NCBI GenBank assembly: GCA_030586155.1
Contig: CP130741.1
Coordinates: 1,296,680-1,360,679 of the forward strand
Source: Eubacteriaceae bacterium ES3
GTDB lineage: Bacteria > Bacillota > Clostridia > Eubacteriales > Eubacteriaceae
Length of the DNA: 64,000 nt
Direction: 5' to 3'
A model generated the notes under the pieces. The model saw only the letters and a list, made by a program, of their open reading frames with translations, was not told the DNA's origin and made no database searches. The translations under genes and the position numbers were made by a program. How positions within the stretch are numbered: the stretch's first letter is position 1; each line of letters opens with the position of its first letter. Below are positions 63,934 through 64,000 of the stretch, piece by piece.

Positions 63934-64000
63934 ATGGAGTTAAAAAAAAAACTAAAAGAATACGCTCGACTAATTGTACGTACCGGAGCTAATGTTCAAA
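63934..64000 (+). CDS. M29-family aminopeptidase (5' end only)
   Basis: Only 22 codons lie in the window. KLKEYARLIVRTGANVQ is the standard N-terminus of M29 (AmpS/PepS) aminopeptidases. ATG 63934 follows AGGAG. Rest is beyond the edge. Confidence 0.65.
   Translation, partial: MELKKKLKEYARLIVRTGANVQ

Noticed and set aside
1-64000. CRISPR array, prophage or restriction/defence island
   Set aside because: No regularly spaced repeats, phage structural genes or restriction-modification motifs were seen on either strand.

Overview
The window is AT-rich DNA from a low-GC Gram-positive bacterium, most likely an anaerobic member of the Clostridia. The Eubacterium/Acetobacterium group is my guess, not something shown here. 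The signs are clostridial gene neighbourhoods (radical SAM TIGR03960 + DUF2344; rplU-prp-rpmA; obgE-yhbY-nadD-yqeK-rsfS; DUF512 beside der; DUF4364), three T-box leaders on aminoacyl-tRNA or amino-acid genes, strong GGAGG ribosome binding sites with frequent TTG/GTG starts, and an L27 protein with a Prp-cleavable N-terminus. Almost all genes are on the plus strand.

Layout. 1-3.3 kb: the start of a DUF445 gene (minus), an MFS transporter, and an orphan ABC ATPase overlapping a small Ser/Thr kinase. 3.4-8.5 kb: a radical SAM pair, an AGCS amino-acid/Na+ symporter and a class B-type sortase. 8.5-10.3 kb: an intact insertion sequence with 11-bp target duplications that lies between the sortase ribosome binding site and its probable promoter. 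10.3-14.9 kb: a ribosome-assembly and NAD block. 14.9-18.4 kb: a four-gene ABC export cluster (ATPase, secreted CARDB-like protein, MacB/FtsX permease, Yip1-like membrane protein). 18.4-25.1 kb: ychF, a DUF4080-type radical SAM enzyme, T-box-thrS, and infC(AUU)-rpmI-rplT with its leader. 25.2-36.8 kb: ktrB-ktrA-trmH, T-box-pheST-dprA-like, zapA, polA-coaE. 36.8-44 kb: tRNA-Leu(GAG), then a T-box-controlled full tryptophan operon trpEGDCFBA. 44-46.3 kb: dhaK-dhaL-dhaM. 46.4-53.7 kb: a ComFB-domain gene, an IS1380-family element with perfect 18-bp inverted repeats, a membrane GAF-GGDEF-EAL protein and a Sel1-repeat protein. 53.7-64 kb: an orphan Phd-type antitoxin, DUF4364, a QueG-like Fe-S protein, DUF512, der, a DUF1667-like mini-protein, an NDK, a metallo-beta-lactamase-fold hydrolase, two minus-strand envelope genes, a chemotaxis receptor with a Cys-rich PAS region, and the start of an M29 aminopeptidase.

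Most of the window is housekeeping. The three T-boxes can be aligned with each other, and each reads as a matching specifier codon: ACC (Thr), TTC (Phe) and TGG (Trp). No CRISPR array, prophage or obvious defence island was seen. The less ordinary parts are the four-gene export cluster, the ABC ATPase/kinase pair, the IS-disconnected sortase, the ComFB / GGDEF-EAL neighbourhood, the solitary DUF1667-like protein and the Cys-rich chemoreceptor.
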